Shown here piece after piece: positions 1 to 9,321 of a stretch of DNA of 41,444 nucleotides. The translations under genes were made by a program, and so were the position numbers. The first letter of the stretch is position 1; each line of letters opens with the position of its first letter. The notes below the pieces were generated by a model that saw only the letters and a list, made by a program, of their open reading frames with translations, searched no databases and had not been told where the DNA came from. The stretch is from Actinobacillus porcinus (GTDB lineage: Bacteria; Pseudomonadota; Gammaproteobacteria; Enterobacterales; Pasteurellaceae): assembly GCF_901764995.1 (NCBI RefSeq), contig NZ_CABFKI010000016.1:1-41444 (forward strand), given 5' to 3'.

Positions 1-29
1 TCAAATAATCCGCTTTGAATTAAAAGCAG

Positions 30-60
30 AAAAAGGCATATCTTCGGGTATGCCTTTTTT
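30..60. terminator. Rho-independent terminator, probably bidirectional
   Basis: Inverted repeat AAAAAGGCATA / TATGCCTTTTTT with a short TTCG-containing loop and T-runs on both strands. It probably ends a gene left of the window. The fruA terminator is a separate hairpin at 132-160. Confidence 0.75.
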
Positions 61-131
61 GTTATGTGTTGTTTAGCTTTTTTCTATTACACTTAGCTTT
101 TCAATGAAAGGGTATCTACACAGGATTTTTA

Positions 132-160
132 ATAAAAAAGCCCACGAATAATACATGGGC
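132..160 (-). terminator. Terminator of the fruBKA operon
   Basis: Read on the minus strand, GCCCATG and CGTGGGC form a stem just after the fruA stop codon and are followed by a run of six T. The position and T-run fit intrinsic termination of fruBKA. Confidence 0.7.
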
Positions 161-178
161 TCATATATTAAAGCGCGG

Positions 179-1876
179 TTATTCTTTCGTTTGTTTTGGG
201 CGAATAACGGCGTAGAGAATACCTGTTACAACTGATCCCAGCGCAATGGCACCTAAGTACATTAAAGGCTGAGAAACGAGTGGAATGACAAATAATCCAC
301 CATGTGGCGCGGGCAGTTCAATGGCTAAACTGAGTGATACCGCCCCAGCAATGGCACCACCAATGACACTCGATACAATGACTCGAATGGGGTCAGCGGC
401 AACAAAGGGTAACGCACCTTCTGAGATAAAACACAAACCTAATACAAACGAGGCCTTGCCCGCGTCACGTTGATTGGCATTAAATTTTCCACGGGCTAAC
501 CACGTGGCGATTGCCATACCTATTGGGGGAACCATACCACCAGCCATCACTGCTGCCATTGGCGTGTTTACTTGAGAAGCCAATAATCCTGTCCCAAACA
601 TATAAGCCGCTTTGTTGACAGGTCCGCCCATATCTACACACATCATCCCGCCAAGGATTGCACCGAAGAGTAAGCCATTTGTTGCGCCAAGACCATTTAA
701 CCATCCCGTTAATTCTGTCATAGTGCTTGCCACAGGTGGGTTCAAAAGGTAAACCATTAACAACCCAACAATCGCCGAACCTAATAACGGAAGAATAAGA
801 ATTGGTTTGAGCGAAGCCATTGAAGCCGGTAATTTGATGGCGGAGTTCAGTCCTTTGACGACATAGCCGGCAAGAAAACCGGCAATAATACCGCCTAAAA
901 TCCCTGCGCCAGCAGTCGAGGCAAGCATACCGCCAATTAATCCCACAGCCAACCCAGGACGGTCAGCAATAGAAAAGGCAACATAACCTGCAAAGACGGC
1001 GATCATTAATTTAAAGGCAGCGCCGCCACCAATTTCCATTAATGCAGCAGGTAACCCACCGGCAATGCTAGGATCTTTAAAGGCATTTGGACCAAACATA
1101 AACGAAATCGCGATCAAAAGCCCACCGGCAACGACAACCGGCAACATATGAGAAACGCCCGTCATTAAGTGCTGATAAACACCTTTTTTCTCGTTGCCTT
1201 TTGTTTCTGTGTTGTTGGCAGTTGACACATTCCCTTCATAGATTTTTGCTTCCGTAAAAGCGCGGTTAAATTCTTGCGCTGTTTTTTTCAATGCCAACCC
1301 TGTAGACGTTCGATACATGGGTTTGCCCTTAAATTTGGCTAAATCCACATCAATATCTGCGGCAACAAAAACTAAATCAGCGGCAGCAATTTCTTCAGGC
1401 GTAATAGGATTGCCTGCGCCGACTTGCCCACGGGTTTCCACGCGTACATTCCAGCCCATTTTTTTGCCATAGGCTTCAATTGCTTCTGCCGACATAAACG
1501 TATGCGCAACGCCCGTTGGGCAAGCGGTGACCGCAACGATATTTTTCACTTCAGAAAGCGCCGAAGATTTCACCGCACTTTGGCTTGGATTTTGATTTGA
1601 ACTTGGTGAAACATAATCCACGGCTTGAGTGAGCGCGGTGTTTAATATCTTTTCGGGGTTAAGAAACGCGCTTTCAGGGTCACATAAAAAGACTTTTTTG
1701 CCCTGAAGTGCGGTTAAATTTGGCATGGTTTTAGCAAAAACAATGACGACATCCGCTTGCTCCGCCTTTTCAACAATGTGATGATTTTGCGCTTTTACCG
1801 CGGTGGTCATTAATTGTGTTAACAAAAACACTTTCGCATGACCTAGATTTGAAGATGGGGTAAGAAAAATATTCAT
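179..1876 (-). CDS. fruA: PTS fructose transporter subunit IIB'BC
   Basis: Membrane component of the fructose phosphotransferase system; imports fructose and phosphorylates it to fructose 1-phosphate. The N-terminal ~95 residues look like the duplicated EIIB' domain, which lacks the phosphorylatable cysteine. The active EIIB domain follows, with its phosphocysteine at C119 in the motif TACPTGVAHTFM. The EIIC membrane domain begins near residue 230 (GVSHMLPVVVAGG) and carries many hydrophobic helices. At 565 aa it matches the E. coli FruA length. It is the last gene of fruB-fruK-fruA, 3 bp after fruK. Two uptake signals lie inside the gene, at 1572 and 1706. Confidence 0.96.
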   Translation of the reverse strand: MNIFLTPSSNLGHAKVFLLTQLMTTAVKAQNHHIVEKAEQADVVIVFAKTMPNLTALQGKKVFLCDPESAFLNPEKILNTALTQAVDYVSPSSNQNPSQSAVKSSALSEVKNIVAVTACPTGVAHTFMSAEAIEAYGKKMGWNVRVETRGQVGAGNPITPEEIAAADLVFVAADIDVDLAKFKGKPMYRTSTGLALKKTAQEFNRAFTEAKIYEGNVSTANNTETKGNEKKGVYQHLMTGVSHMLPVVVAGGLLIAISFMFGPNAFKDPSIAGGLPAALMEIGGGAAFKLMIAVFAGYVAFSIADRPGLAVGLIGGMLASTAGAGILGGIIAGFLAGYVVKGLNSAIKLPASMASLKPILILPLLGSAIVGLLMVYLLNPPVASTMTELTGWLNGLGATNGLLFGAILGGMMCVDMGGPVNKAAYMFGTGLLASQVNTPMAAVMAGGMVPPIGMAIATWLARGKFNANQRDAGKASFVLGLCFISEGALPFVAADPIRVIVSSVIGGAIAGAVSLSLAIELPAPHGGLFVIPLVSQPLMYLGAIALGSVVTGILYAVIRPKQTKE

Positions 1877-1879
1877 AGA

Positions 1880-2824
1880 TTAACCTTTAATCGTTGTTAC
1901 CTTAACATTGGCAAGGATAGGATCAAGTAAGGCACGATCGCTCACGCCCACATTGCTTTGTGAAACAGCCAATGCAGAAACTGCGCTGGCAAATGCCAAT
2001 GTATCCGCCGCTGAATAATGGTGAATAAAACCGTAAATTAAACCTGCTACCATAGAGTCACCCGCGCCTACTGTGCTGACCACATTTTCACATTTTGGCG
2101 GTTGCGCTTGCACGATGCCATTATCGCTGAGCCAAAGCGACCCTTCCGCACCCATGGAAATCACAACATTTGCAATGCCTTGGGCTTGCAGTTTTTTACC
2201 TGCCGCAATGATCTCATCAAGACTATTTAACGCATGCCCAACCCAAGCTTCCAGTTCGCGATGATTTGGTTTTACCAACCAAGGCTTGGCGGTTAAGCCT
2301 GCTTGTAACGCTTGGTTTGACGTGTCTAATACCACTTTAATGCCGGCCTGATGTAATAACCTTAACCATTGGGCAAACAATTCAGGGGTGACGCCACGGG
2401 GTAAACTGCCACAGACGGCTACAAGATCAAATTGTTGACAGTAGGCGAGAGAGCTTTCCACAAAATGATGCCAATCCGCTTCGTTGATTTCATAGCCTAA
2501 AAAATTCAAATCGGTGACATCCGCCTCGGTTTCGGTAATTTTGACATTAATGCGCGTTTTGCCTGCCACACGCTGAAATTTATCTTCCAGCCCTTGCGTT
2601 TGGAATAAATGTTCAAAATCCCCTACATTATCTTTCCCTAAAAAGCCGCCGACCGCCACTTGTATGCCCAAATCTTTCAGCACTTTTGCCACATTAATGC
2701 CTTTACCTGCAGGAAATAATCCCAAGGTTTCTACGGAATTCACTTCCCCTAATTCAATCCGCTTTAACCGCCCGACTAAATCATAGGCGGTATTGAGCGT
2801 AATGGTTGCTACTTTTGCTGTCAT
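1880..2824 (-). CDS. fruK: 1-phosphofructokinase
   Basis: Phosphorylates fructose 1-phosphate to fructose 1,6-bisphosphate with ATP, feeding PTS-imported fructose into glycolysis. PfkB/ribokinase family: the N-terminal substrate region GLFPAGKGINVAKVL and the C-terminal ATP/anion-hole signature VGAGDSMVAGLIYG with its catalytic aspartate are both present. The 314 aa length is normal. It sits 5 bp after fruB and 3 bp before fruA, so it is surely co-transcribed. Confidence 0.96.
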   Translation of the reverse strand: MTAKVATITLNTAYDLVGRLKRIELGEVNSVETLGLFPAGKGINVAKVLKDLGIQVAVGGFLGKDNVGDFEHLFQTQGLEDKFQRVAGKTRINVKITETEADVTDLNFLGYEINEADWHHFVESSLAYCQQFDLVAVCGSLPRGVTPELFAQWLRLLHQAGIKVVLDTSNQALQAGLTAKPWLVKPNHRELEAWVGHALNSLDEIIAAGKKLQAQGIANVVISMGAEGSLWLSDNGIVQAQPPKCENVVSTVGAGDSMVAGLIYGFIHHYSAADTLAFASAVSALAVSQSNVGVSDRALLDPILANVKVTTIKG

Positions 2825-2829
2825 GTTTT

Positions 2830-4323
2830 TTATTCTCCTAAACCTGATTTCATTGCAACACCGATCGCGTCAATGGCTTTTTGCGCTTCTTTACCGGTGG
2901 CGACAAAACGTAAACGATGTCCCTTAACTGCCCCAAGTGCCACAATTTTCATCAAACTTTTCGCACTGACTAACGGCGTATCACGATCAAGATTTTGCAC
3001 CGCCACAGACGCATGGTATTTCTTCACTTCATTCACTAATGTCGCACTCGGACGCGCATGTAAGCCATGTTCATTGGTCACTTCAAAAATGCCTTCAATT
3101 TGCTCTTCGTTATTCAGCTGATTGGAAACAGAAGCAGAATTGACCGCACTTTCTGCAGAGCCTTTGATGATTTCAATGCTATCCGCTTCAAAGGCGTGAT
3201 TGGATGAGATGGTTTCACCTAACCCATTGGCAATGGCTTGTTTAATCGTTTCAATGGCAATTTGGGCATCATCGCCTTCCGCCACAAAGCGTAATCGGTG
3301 TCCATAGGATGCGCCTAGCGAGACGATTTTCATGGCGCTTTTCGCATTGACTAATGCGCTACCACGGGTTAAGTTTTCCACATTAATTTTGGCGTTAAAC
3401 GGTTTGATTGTGTTCACCAATACGGCACTTGGACGCGCATGTAAGCCGTGTTCATTCCGTAAGGTGAAGGTGCCGACAACTTGGTCAGCGGCGGTGTGAA
3501 GCTCTGCACCATTTAATGCCGCAACAATTTGTGCTTTTGAACCGGTTAATAAGATCCCTTGAACCTGTTCATCCAATAAGCGTACCAGCGTTTCATTTAT
3601 CGCATCATCTTTTGCCGCAATGGTGAGTACACCCTTGATGGTGTTGTTATGCTGTTCAAAACTCACTTTAGGGCGACTAAACGCCAAAGCATTTTTTAGG
3701 TTTCCTTGAACACTATCCGTTAACCATAACCCCTGACCGAGCGGAATAGCCGCTGAACTGATAACATCGGAAATGAAATAATGATCCACCGCGCTTTGTG
3801 CTTGTAGCTGTCCGGCGTTGATGGCGGTTAAGGTCAGCAAACTTTCTGTTTCTACATCTAAGCTAATCGTTTCTTCCGAAAGCGAAAAGGCTTCGCTTTC
3901 GCCCATTAAAATCGCGCGGAATTTTTGGACATCCTTGAGCGTGGCTAACTTGGCAGCAGCCTGCTCATCACTTAACACGTGCGTTAATTGGCGCAATAGG
4001 GCTAAGTGTTCATCAGAACGTGCCGCAATGCCAATCACGACATAAGCGATATTGTCTTCTCCCCAAGCGATTCCCTGTGGAAATTGGAAGATGACTACGC
4101 CCGTATTTTTGACCATCGAACGGGTGTCCAATGTGCCGTGGGGAATGGCAATCCCATTTCCCAAGAATGTTGATGTTTGTTGTTCTCGCGCTAACATCCC
4201 TTGCAAATAGCCCGCTTCAACGTAGCCCGCTTGTTCCAATGCGGCTGCAACAAGTTGAATGGCTTCAGTTTTATGGGTGGCTTGATTTGCAAGGTGAATG
4301 TTGTTTTCAGGTAAATTGAACAT
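2830..4323 (-). CDS. fruB: PTS fructose IIA / diphosphoryl transfer protein with two HPr domains
   Basis: Cytoplasmic phosphocarrier that passes phosphate from Enzyme I to FruA. Order of domains: EIIA (residues 1-145, active His62 in the motif AIPHGT), a central linker domain (about 150-280), HPr-like domain 1 (about 284-370, His295 in GLHARP), and HPr-like domain 2 (about 410-497, His422 in GLHARP). E. coli FruB has only one HPr-like domain and about 376 aa. The 497 aa double-HPr form matches my recollection of the H. influenzae protein. Both HPr copies keep the histidine and arginine of HxRP, so both could be active. It starts only 60 bp after the stop of the upstream lipoprotein gene, with a hairpin between. 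Confidence 0.95.
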   Translation of the reverse strand: MFNLPENNIHLANQATHKTEAIQLVAAALEQAGYVEAGYLQGMLAREQQTSTFLGNGIAIPHGTLDTRSMVKNTGVVIFQFPQGIAWGEDNIAYVVIGIAARSDEHLALLRQLTHVLSDEQAAAKLATLKDVQKFRAILMGESEAFSLSEETISLDVETESLLTLTAINAGQLQAQSAVDHYFISDVISSAAIPLGQGLWLTDSVQGNLKNALAFSRPKVSFEQHNNTIKGVLTIAAKDDAINETLVRLLDEQVQGILLTGSKAQIVAALNGAELHTAADQVVGTFTLRNEHGLHARPSAVLVNTIKPFNAKINVENLTRGSALVNAKSAMKIVSLGASYGHRLRFVAEGDDAQIAIETIKQAIANGLGETISSNHAFEADSIEIIKGSAESAVNSASVSNQLNNEEQIEGIFEVTNEHGLHARPSATLVNEVKKYHASVAVQNLDRDTPLVSAKSLMKIVALGAVKGHRLRFVATGKEAQKAIDAIGVAMKSGLGE

Positions 4324-4340
4324 TCTTAATCCTTTTTAGG

Positions 4341-4379
4341 TTGGCAATAAAAAAAGCTAGGGGAATGCCCCCTAGCTTA
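4341..4379 (-). terminator. Strong hairpin with T-run between the lipoprotein gene and fruB
   Basis: On the minus strand AAGCTAGGGG and CCCCTAGCTT form a 10-bp stem with a short loop, followed by seven T. It lies 5 bases after the lipoprotein stop codon and only about 18 bases before the fruB start codon. It is a textbook intrinsic terminator, but its closeness to fruB means it may also act in the fru leader. Confidence 0.85.
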
Positions 4380-4383
4380 AAGG

Positions 4384-4896
4384 TTATTTACAAGTGTTGA
4401 GTAGTTGTTCACTACCTTTACTAATATATTCATCATCTTCACCACGGGCTTTGCCTTTTTTCAGGTCAAGCATGGCGTCATAGATACCTTGAGTCATACT
4501 CGGACGATTAATTTGTGTCCAACAGGTTGGGCTTAAACGGCTAAAATTGCCTTGCAAGTCTGCGGCAAAAACAACGCCACTGTAATAAGCATGAACATTG
4601 CTATCAATGCCTGAAGCTAATTTGGCTTTAATTTGCTCAATCGGCACCAAAATTGCCCCTTCATAATATTGTTTTACGCCATTGGCGAAAGAATTCACAT
4701 CATAATCTTCTTTGATTTGCCCCGTATAGGTTTGTACGGTAGAGGCATAAGCCACAGCATAGGATTTTTGATCAATTTTATCTTCATCAAGATTAATTAC
4801 AGGCTTGTTATCGCCCATAAAAGGAATGTAATTAGTGACTGAAGAACAGGCAGACAACACCGAAAATAGTGCAATAAGAGAAAGTTTTTTAAACAT
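4384..4896 (-). CDS. Putative lipoprotein, function unknown
   Basis: A 170 aa protein with a lipoprotein signal peptide: basic MFKK, a hydrophobic stretch, then lipobox LSAC with the acylated cysteine at residue 17. I chose the ATG at 4896 because it begins the signal peptide and has AGAGG upstream; a longer open frame to 5046 has no such support. The mature part is soluble with no family motif I recognise, and has a cysteine near the C-terminus that may pair with the one in SPTCW. Expected location is the inner or outer membrane, facing the periplasm. It is followed by its own terminator. It may be a Pasteurellaceae-restricted protein. Confidence 0.8.
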   Translation of the reverse strand: MFKKLSLIALFSVLSACSSVTNYIPFMGDNKPVINLDEDKIDQKSYAVAYASTVQTYTGQIKEDYDVNSFANGVKQYYEGAILVPIEQIKAKLASGIDSNVHAYYSGVVFAADLQGNFSRLSPTCWTQINRPSMTQGIYDAMLDLKKGKARGEDDEYISKGSEQLLNTCK

Positions 4897-4981
4897 AAGA
4901 CCTCTAAAATAAACGTTAATGTTACGGCATATTATACTCTTTATGACGAGAACAAAAGGGCGTTTTTTCACTGAAAGTGAA

Positions 4982-5296
4982 TTATCGCAACCCATTGACA
5001 ATAATATAGCCCACGGCAACCCAGAAAATGATCGCACAGCAGACAAGTATTTTTACGGCAAAGTGCGGTTGTTTTTGATGCAGTTTAAAGAGCATTCTCG
5101 CGATAATACCTAACAGAAAAGGATAAAACCAGAAAATGCAGGCAAACATCAGCGATGTAGTCGCACTCAGGTTGGGATTTTCTAACAACGCGGGCGATAA
5201 TAACAGGGCTAACGGCCACAATAAAATCGGGAAACACAGCCCCACTAATGCCCAGCTAAACCCACTCAATCCTTTTGGTAATTGTGCTTGTTCCAT
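4982..5296 (-). CDS. Small hydrophobic membrane protein (possibly DUF5389-like)
   Basis: About 104 aa with three predicted membrane segments: a long proline-containing one after GFSWALVG, one around SLMFACIFWFYPFLLGII, and one around CCAIIFWVAVGYIIV. Basic residues between the last two suggest a cytoplasmic loop. It resembles a small Pasteurellaceae family that I recall as DUF5389, but this is not checked. The ATG at 5296 has GGGGTG upstream; a GTG at 5302 is an alternative start two codons earlier. An uptake signal lies within the gene at 5061. Function unknown. Confidence 0.65.
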   Translation of the reverse strand: MEQAQLPKGLSGFSWALVGLCFPILLWPLALLLSPALLENPNLSATTSLMFACIFWFYPFLLGIIARMLFKLHQKQPHFAVKILVCCAIIFWVAVGYIIVNGLR

Positions 5297-5347
5297 TTTC
5301 ACCCCATCGTTTAAAATAAACTGATATTCACAACAGGACTATATCAA

Positions 5348-6205
5348 ATGCAATGTGTAATTAGAAGTCAAATTCCCCAACTAACCATCCGATTTCGTGA
5401 TTATTTACGTGGAAAATACCACATAGAGCTTTGCCTGCGAGAAGAGCGATTGGCTAGTGGTGAGACCGAGTTTTGTGGCGATTTTGATGAAACATCACCG
5501 CAATTTCCCCTAGTCGAAGAAGAAGCCAATTTATTTATCCAAAACCCTTTTGCTGAACGCTATCAACAAGCCAGTTGGGAAAATGGGGATACGCGAACAC
5601 TACGATATGTTAAGGTTAAAGAACAACCCGATTCCCACCATTATTGGTCGCACTGGAATAAGATAAAATTTACCCTTTTTATCACCGCACTTTGCGCAAT
5701 CATCTTTCTTTTGGAAGAGCTAGGCTACGACCAACCAATTATGGTGTACGCGCATTTTCCTGTTTATTGGGGCGATGAAACGGAATATTGGCGTTATTTT
5801 TCCCATGCCTTTGTGCATTTATCGCCCTTACATATTCTCTTTAATCTTTCTTGGTGGTGGATTTTTGGCGGCATGATTGAACGTCACTTTGGTAGCCTAA
5901 AATTAATAGGCTTATTCCTTGTGGCAGCGCTGATTAGCGGCGTGGCGCAAAATTGGGCAAGCGGCCCCCTTTTCTTTGGGCTTTCAGGTGTCGTATATGC
6001 GGTGATGGGCTTTGTTTTTGCGGTCGATAAGTTTGGTGCCACACAAGGAACTCTCTTACCCAAAGGCTTTTTTACCATGTTAATCGTAGGGATCGTACTC
6101 GGCTTCGCCAGCCCATTAATTGGCATCAAAATGGGCAATGCCGCCCATATTTCAGGCTTAATTGTTGGACTCTGCTTAGGTTTTTTACAAGCAAAAGTGC
6201 GGTGA
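5348..6205 (+). CDS. glpG: Rhomboid family intramembrane serine protease GlpG
   Basis: Cleaves transmembrane substrates within the inner membrane. Residues 1-85 form the cytosolic N-terminal domain typical of full-length GlpG; the membrane domain follows from about residue 105. The catalytic serine is S213 in GLSG and the histidine is H267 in NAAHISG. H162 and N166 of HILFN supply the oxyanion region; all match E. coli S201/H254/H150/N154 in context. Length is 285 aa against 276 in E. coli. The last codons, ending QAKVR, are encoded by an uptake signal (6195-6203). AGGA lies upstream of the ATG. Unlike E. coli, no glpR follows. Confidence 0.93.
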   Translation: MQCVIRSQIPQLTIRFRDYLRGKYHIELCLREERLASGETEFCGDFDETSPQFPLVEEEANLFIQNPFAERYQQASWENGDTRTLRYVKVKEQPDSHHYWSHWNKIKFTLFITALCAIIFLLEELGYDQPIMVYAHFPVYWGDETEYWRYFSHAFVHLSPLHILFNLSWWWIFGGMIERHFGSLKLIGLFLVAALISGVAQNWASGPLFFGLSGVVYAVMGFVFAVDKFGATQGTLLPKGFFTMLIVGIVLGFASPLIGIKMGNAAHISGLIVGLCLGFLQAKVR

Positions 6206-6227
6206 AATGACGGGATATTTTGTGACA

Positions 6228-6255
6228 AAACGGACACCATTTGGCGTCCGTTTGA
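6228..6255. terminator. Convergent terminator between glpG and the UPF0114 gene
   Basis: Arms AAACGGAC and GTCCGTTT flank a partly paired loop. The T-run is better on the minus strand. It lies between the convergent stop codons of glpG and the next gene. Confidence 0.65.
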
Positions 6256-6257
6256 TA

Positions 6258-6806
6258 TTAGTGGGTTTTATGACTGGTGCTATATAAGATCTTGTCTGTA
6301 TAAGCCATTGCAACGGCGGAAACTAAGAACCCTAAATGTAAGAATAATTGCCACATCATGGTTTTCTCTGGCATATTGGCGGCGTTCACAAAGGTTTGTA
6401 GCATATGAATGGATGAAATACTGATAATAGACATCGAGAGCTTCACTTTCAACACAGAGGCATTCACGTGATCCAGCCATTCGGGTTCATCGGGGTGATT
6501 TTCCGTATTTAATTTCGACACGAAAATCTCATAGCCGCCAATAATTACCATCACCAGCAAGTTCGCAATCATAACCACATCAATTAAATTCAACACAGAA
6601 AGCATAATGGCATTGCTATCCAGTTCATTAATGCCGGTTAATAATGCCCATAGGGATTTCATAAATTTATAGGCGTAAATGCCTTGAACGACAATTAAGC
6701 CAAGGTAAATCGGCAACTGCAACCAACGGCTTGCAAAGATAATTTTGCTGATCATAGTCGGTTGGCGGTGGCGAGAAGAGCGTGTTGAGGTTTCTGTTTT
6801 TTCCAT
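6258..6806 (-). CDS. UPF0114 / YqhA family inner membrane protein
   Basis: Conserved inner-membrane protein of unknown function, 182 aa. Family hallmarks are the early [17 protein letters not shown] helix, the [21 protein letters not shown] segment, and the loop with [12 protein letters not shown] followed by [20 protein letters not shown]. About four membrane segments are visible, with both ends probably cytoplasmic. It lies 55 bp after glpE on the same strand with no terminator between, so read-through from rmuC-glpE is possible. The spacer holds a degenerate uptake signal near 6822. Confidence 0.88.
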   Translation of the reverse strand: MEKTETSTRSSRHRQPTMISKIIFASRWLQLPIYLGLIVVQGIYAYKFMKSLWALLTGINELDSNAIMLSVLNLIDVVMIANLLVMVIIGGYEIFVSKLNTENHPDEPEWLDHVNASVLKVKLSMSIISISSIHMLQTFVNAANMPEKTMMWQLFLHLGFLVSAVAMAYTDKILYSTSHKTH

Positions 6807-6861
6807 AGTGTTTCCATATAAAAGTGCGTTAAATTTGGACGATAAAATACGAAAATTTTAT

Positions 6862-7176
6862 TTAAATTTCAAGGGGTAACCCTGATTTTACCCAGCCTTC
6901 AAAGCCGCCAATCACACTATAAATGTGGTCATAGCCTTGGGCGAGCAAGTAAGTGCCTACATTTAAACTGCTAATGCCGTGATAGCACATCACAATGACT
7001 TGATCATCAAAATCCACGTTATTTTGAAATTGTCCGTAACTTTGATTGGTTAAATGAAATGCGCCTTTGGCATGGCTTTGGGCAAAACGAAGTTCGTCAC
7101 GCACATCCAATAAATGCGCGCCATTATTCATCATTTCCCAGGCTTGTTCCGGAGTGATCGAGATCGGTTGTTCCAT
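6862..7176 (-). CDS. glpE: Thiosulfate sulfurtransferase GlpE (single-domain rhodanese)
   Basis: Transfers sulfane sulfur from thiosulfate to cyanide or thiol acceptors such as thioredoxin. Single rhodanese domain of 104 aa; the persulfide-carrying cysteine is C64 in the active loop CYHGIS, and the LLDVRDE motif near residue 24 is typical. AGGAAAG lies upstream of the ATG. The start lies 53 bp inside the 3' end of rmuC in another frame, so translation of the two is likely coupled. In E. coli glpE adjoins glpG; here they are close but convergent, separated by the UPF0114 gene. Confidence 0.92.
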   Translation of the reverse strand: MEQPISITPEQAWEMMNNGAHLLDVRDELRFAQSHAKGAFHLTNQSYGQFQNNVDFDDQVIVMCYHGISSLNVGTYLLAQGYDHIYSVIGGFEGWVKSGLPLEI

Positions 7177-8629
7177 TTTCTACTTTCCTAACTAATAATA
7201 ATTTTTCGGTTTCAATATCCGCATGAAGCAATTCTACCGCGGGCAAGACTTTATTGGCTTTGGCGGATAAATCTTTAAAGCGATCCACTTTGCCGGCTAA
7301 ACCTTGTTGTCCCACAAGAGCGGTCACCGTTTCGTTATAACGCGTGCTGACCGTGCCCAAAGTCGACCCTAATTTTGCCAAGCGTTCAGCAACTAAGCAA
7401 ACTTGATTATAAATTTCCCCTGCACGCGCGCTAATTTCGCGTGCTTCCGCATTACCGCGTTCAATGCGCCATAAATTTGCCACGGTGCGCAAAATCGGCA
7501 TTAATGTGGTATGGGAAACTAAAATCACATTTTTTTCATAGCCAAAATTGAACAAACTCGTGTCTTCTTTCATGGCTTCAATATAAGCCGGTTCCACCGC
7601 TACAAACATCAGCACAAAATTCGGGCTGCGCATCCCGATAAGATTGCTGTAATCTTTTTGGGATAAATCATTAATATGCTGCCGAATGGCTTTGATGTGT
7701 TCCTTCATAAATTGTGCACGCTGTAAATCATCATCCGAATTGACCGCACTTTCATAGGCAACCAGCGACATTTTGCTGTCAATAATCAAATGTTTATTAT
7801 CAGGCAAATGCACCACAAAATCCGGGTAATTGTGCTTACCTTGCTCATCTTTAAAATGTGCTTGCGCTTCGTAATGTTCCCCTTTTATTAAGCCGGCTAA
7901 TTGCAAGGCGCGTTCCAGTTGCACTTCCCCCCAATTGCCCAAGGTTTTCTTCTCGCCTTTTAGCGCCGAGGTTAAATTATTGGCTTCCTGCGACATGGTC
8001 AACCCAATATCCAACACCTTTTTAATTTCCGCTTCTAAACCCGCATTGCCTTTAAGACTTTCGGAATGAATTTCATTGACGCGCTTCTGAAAACCGTCAA
8101 TTTGTTCCCGAAATGGCTTCAATAAAGCATCCAACGCCGTTTGGTTTGATTGACGAAAAGATTGTGCTTTTTCGTCCAAAATGCGATTGGCAAGATTTTG
8201 AAATTCGGTTGTGAGTTGTTGCTTAGATTGAGCAAAAGTTTGTTGTTGTTCAGCAAAATGTTTTTCTTTTTCTGACAGCATAATTTTAAAGGCAGTGAGT
8301 TCTTGAGAAACAGCAGTCAGATTTTCTTGTGTTTGGGTTAACGCTGATCGTTCTTGGCTTAAAGCCTGATCGCGCTCAGCAATTTCAGCGGTTAAATATT
8401 CATTGGTCGTTTGAATACGTGCCAATGATAAATCCTGTTGATTTTTCACCGCACTTAACGCATCAAACTTTTCCGCCAGTTGATTGTAATCCACGATATT
8501 TTTATTCAAATCCTGCGTCAGTTCCAACACATCACGATTTCTTCGTATTATCACAAAAACTAAAATCAAACAGATAATAGCCAATAAAAGCGCGGTTAAA
8601 AAATAAGGATTTTGGGAAAGTTCTCGCAT
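7124..8629 (-). CDS. rmuC: DNA recombination protein RmuC
   Basis: RmuC family, linked in E. coli to limiting inversions between short inverted repeats; the C-terminal half has a predicted nuclease-like fold. The protein has 501 aa. An N-terminal membrane anchor ([20 protein letters not shown]) is followed by a long coiled coil rich in Gln and Glu (about residues 40-230). The conserved core carries [18 protein letters not shown], the [13 protein letters not shown] segment and the [12 protein letters not shown] segment. Uptake signals lie at 7743 and 8448. It is the first gene of an apparent rmuC-glpE unit. Confidence 0.93.
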   Translation of the reverse strand: MRELSQNPYFLTALLLAIICLILVFVIIRRNRDVLELTQDLNKNIVDYNQLAEKFDALSAVKNQQDLSLARIQTTNEYLTAEIAERDQALSQERSALTQTQENLTAVSQELTAFKIMLSEKEKHFAEQQQTFAQSKQQLTTEFQNLANRILDEKAQSFRQSNQTALDALLKPFREQIDGFQKRVNEIHSESLKGNAGLEAEIKKVLDIGLTMSQEANNLTSALKGEKKTLGNWGEVQLERALQLAGLIKGEHYEAQAHFKDEQGKHNYPDFVVHLPDNKHLIIDSKMSLVAYESAVNSDDDLQRAQFMKEHIKAIRQHINDLSQKDYSNLIGMRSPNFVLMFVAVEPAYIEAMKEDTSLFNFGYEKNVILVSHTTLMPILRTVANLWRIERGNAEAREISARAGEIYNQVCLVAERLAKLGSTLGTVSTRYNETVTALVGQQGLAGKVDRFKDLSAKANKVLPAVELLHADIETEKLLLVRKVENGTTDLDHSGTSLGNDE

Positions 8630-8760
8630 AGTCGGTATTTATTTTTCTCATGAAGTAGGTTGTGTAGTATAAATGAAAATAGGTAAAATCTGTATAGGCG
8701 GTGGCTGAGCCGGTTAAACTGCCTGATACAGCTTAATCACATCATTATTTGGAGAATGCT

Positions 8761-9321
8761 ATGAACTCATCTCTTTTCCAATACACCAAACAACAGGAAC
8801 GTTGTCCACAATGCGGTGCATTATTACAAATGCGTCATGGCAAAAAAGGCTTGTTTTTAGGTTGTTCAGCCTTTCCAACATGTGATTATCTCAAACCTTT
8901 ACATGCGAACCATGAAAGCAAGGTATTAAAACAACTCGACGAAACTTGTCCTGAGTGCGGTCAAGCGTTGCAGCTTAAACAAGGTAGTTTTGGGATGTTT
9001 ATTGGTTGTAGTGGTTACCCTACGTGCCATTTTATTTTTCATGAAGAAGAAACACAACATGACGATAATCAAGAAACCATACCTTGCCCGGATTGCGCTA
9101 AAGGGGAACTTGTTCCGCGCCGAGGTCGTTTAGGTAAAACGTTCTACGGCTGTAATCGTTTTCCACAGTGTAAATTTACATTACCCATTAAACCCCAAAT
9201 TCAGACTTGTCCCACTTGCGGTGAGCGTTGGGCAATATTGAAAAAAGACACGGAAACGCACCGCACTTTTGTCTGCTTAAACAAAAAATGCAAATGCGTT
9301 TTTGAGGTTGAACGCGTTTAG
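8761..9321 (+). CDS. yrdD: YrdD-like protein with topoisomerase-type C4 zinc fingers
   Basis: A 186 aa stand-alone protein of repeated C-terminal topoisomerase I-type zinc ribbons, expected to bind single-stranded DNA. Repeats carry CPQCG...GCSAFPTCDY, CPECG...GCSGYPTCHF, CPDC...GCNRFPQCKF, and a last one with CPTCG...CLNKKCKC. The ATG at 8761 is chosen because GGAG lies 6 bases upstream; a TTG four codons earlier is in frame but lacks a site. In E. coli and, as I recall, H. influenzae, this gene adjoins tsaC and aroE. Here tsaC-aroE is 7 kb away, behind the acid sugar block. Its stop overlaps the end of the convergent permease by 4 bp. Confidence 0.88.
   Translation: MNSSLFQYTKQQERCPQCGALLQMRHGKKGLFLGCSAFPTCDYLKPLHANHESKVLKQLDETCPECGQALQLKQGSFGMFIGCSGYPTCHFIFHEEETQHDDNQETIPCPDCAKGELVPRRGRLGKTFYGCNRFPQCKFTLPIKPQIQTCPTCGERWAILKKDTETHRTFVCLNKKCKCVFEVERV

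Noticed and set aside
4897-5046. Longer N-terminal frame of the lipoprotein gene
   Set aside because: The extension precedes a perfect lipoprotein signal peptide and lacks a ribosome binding site.
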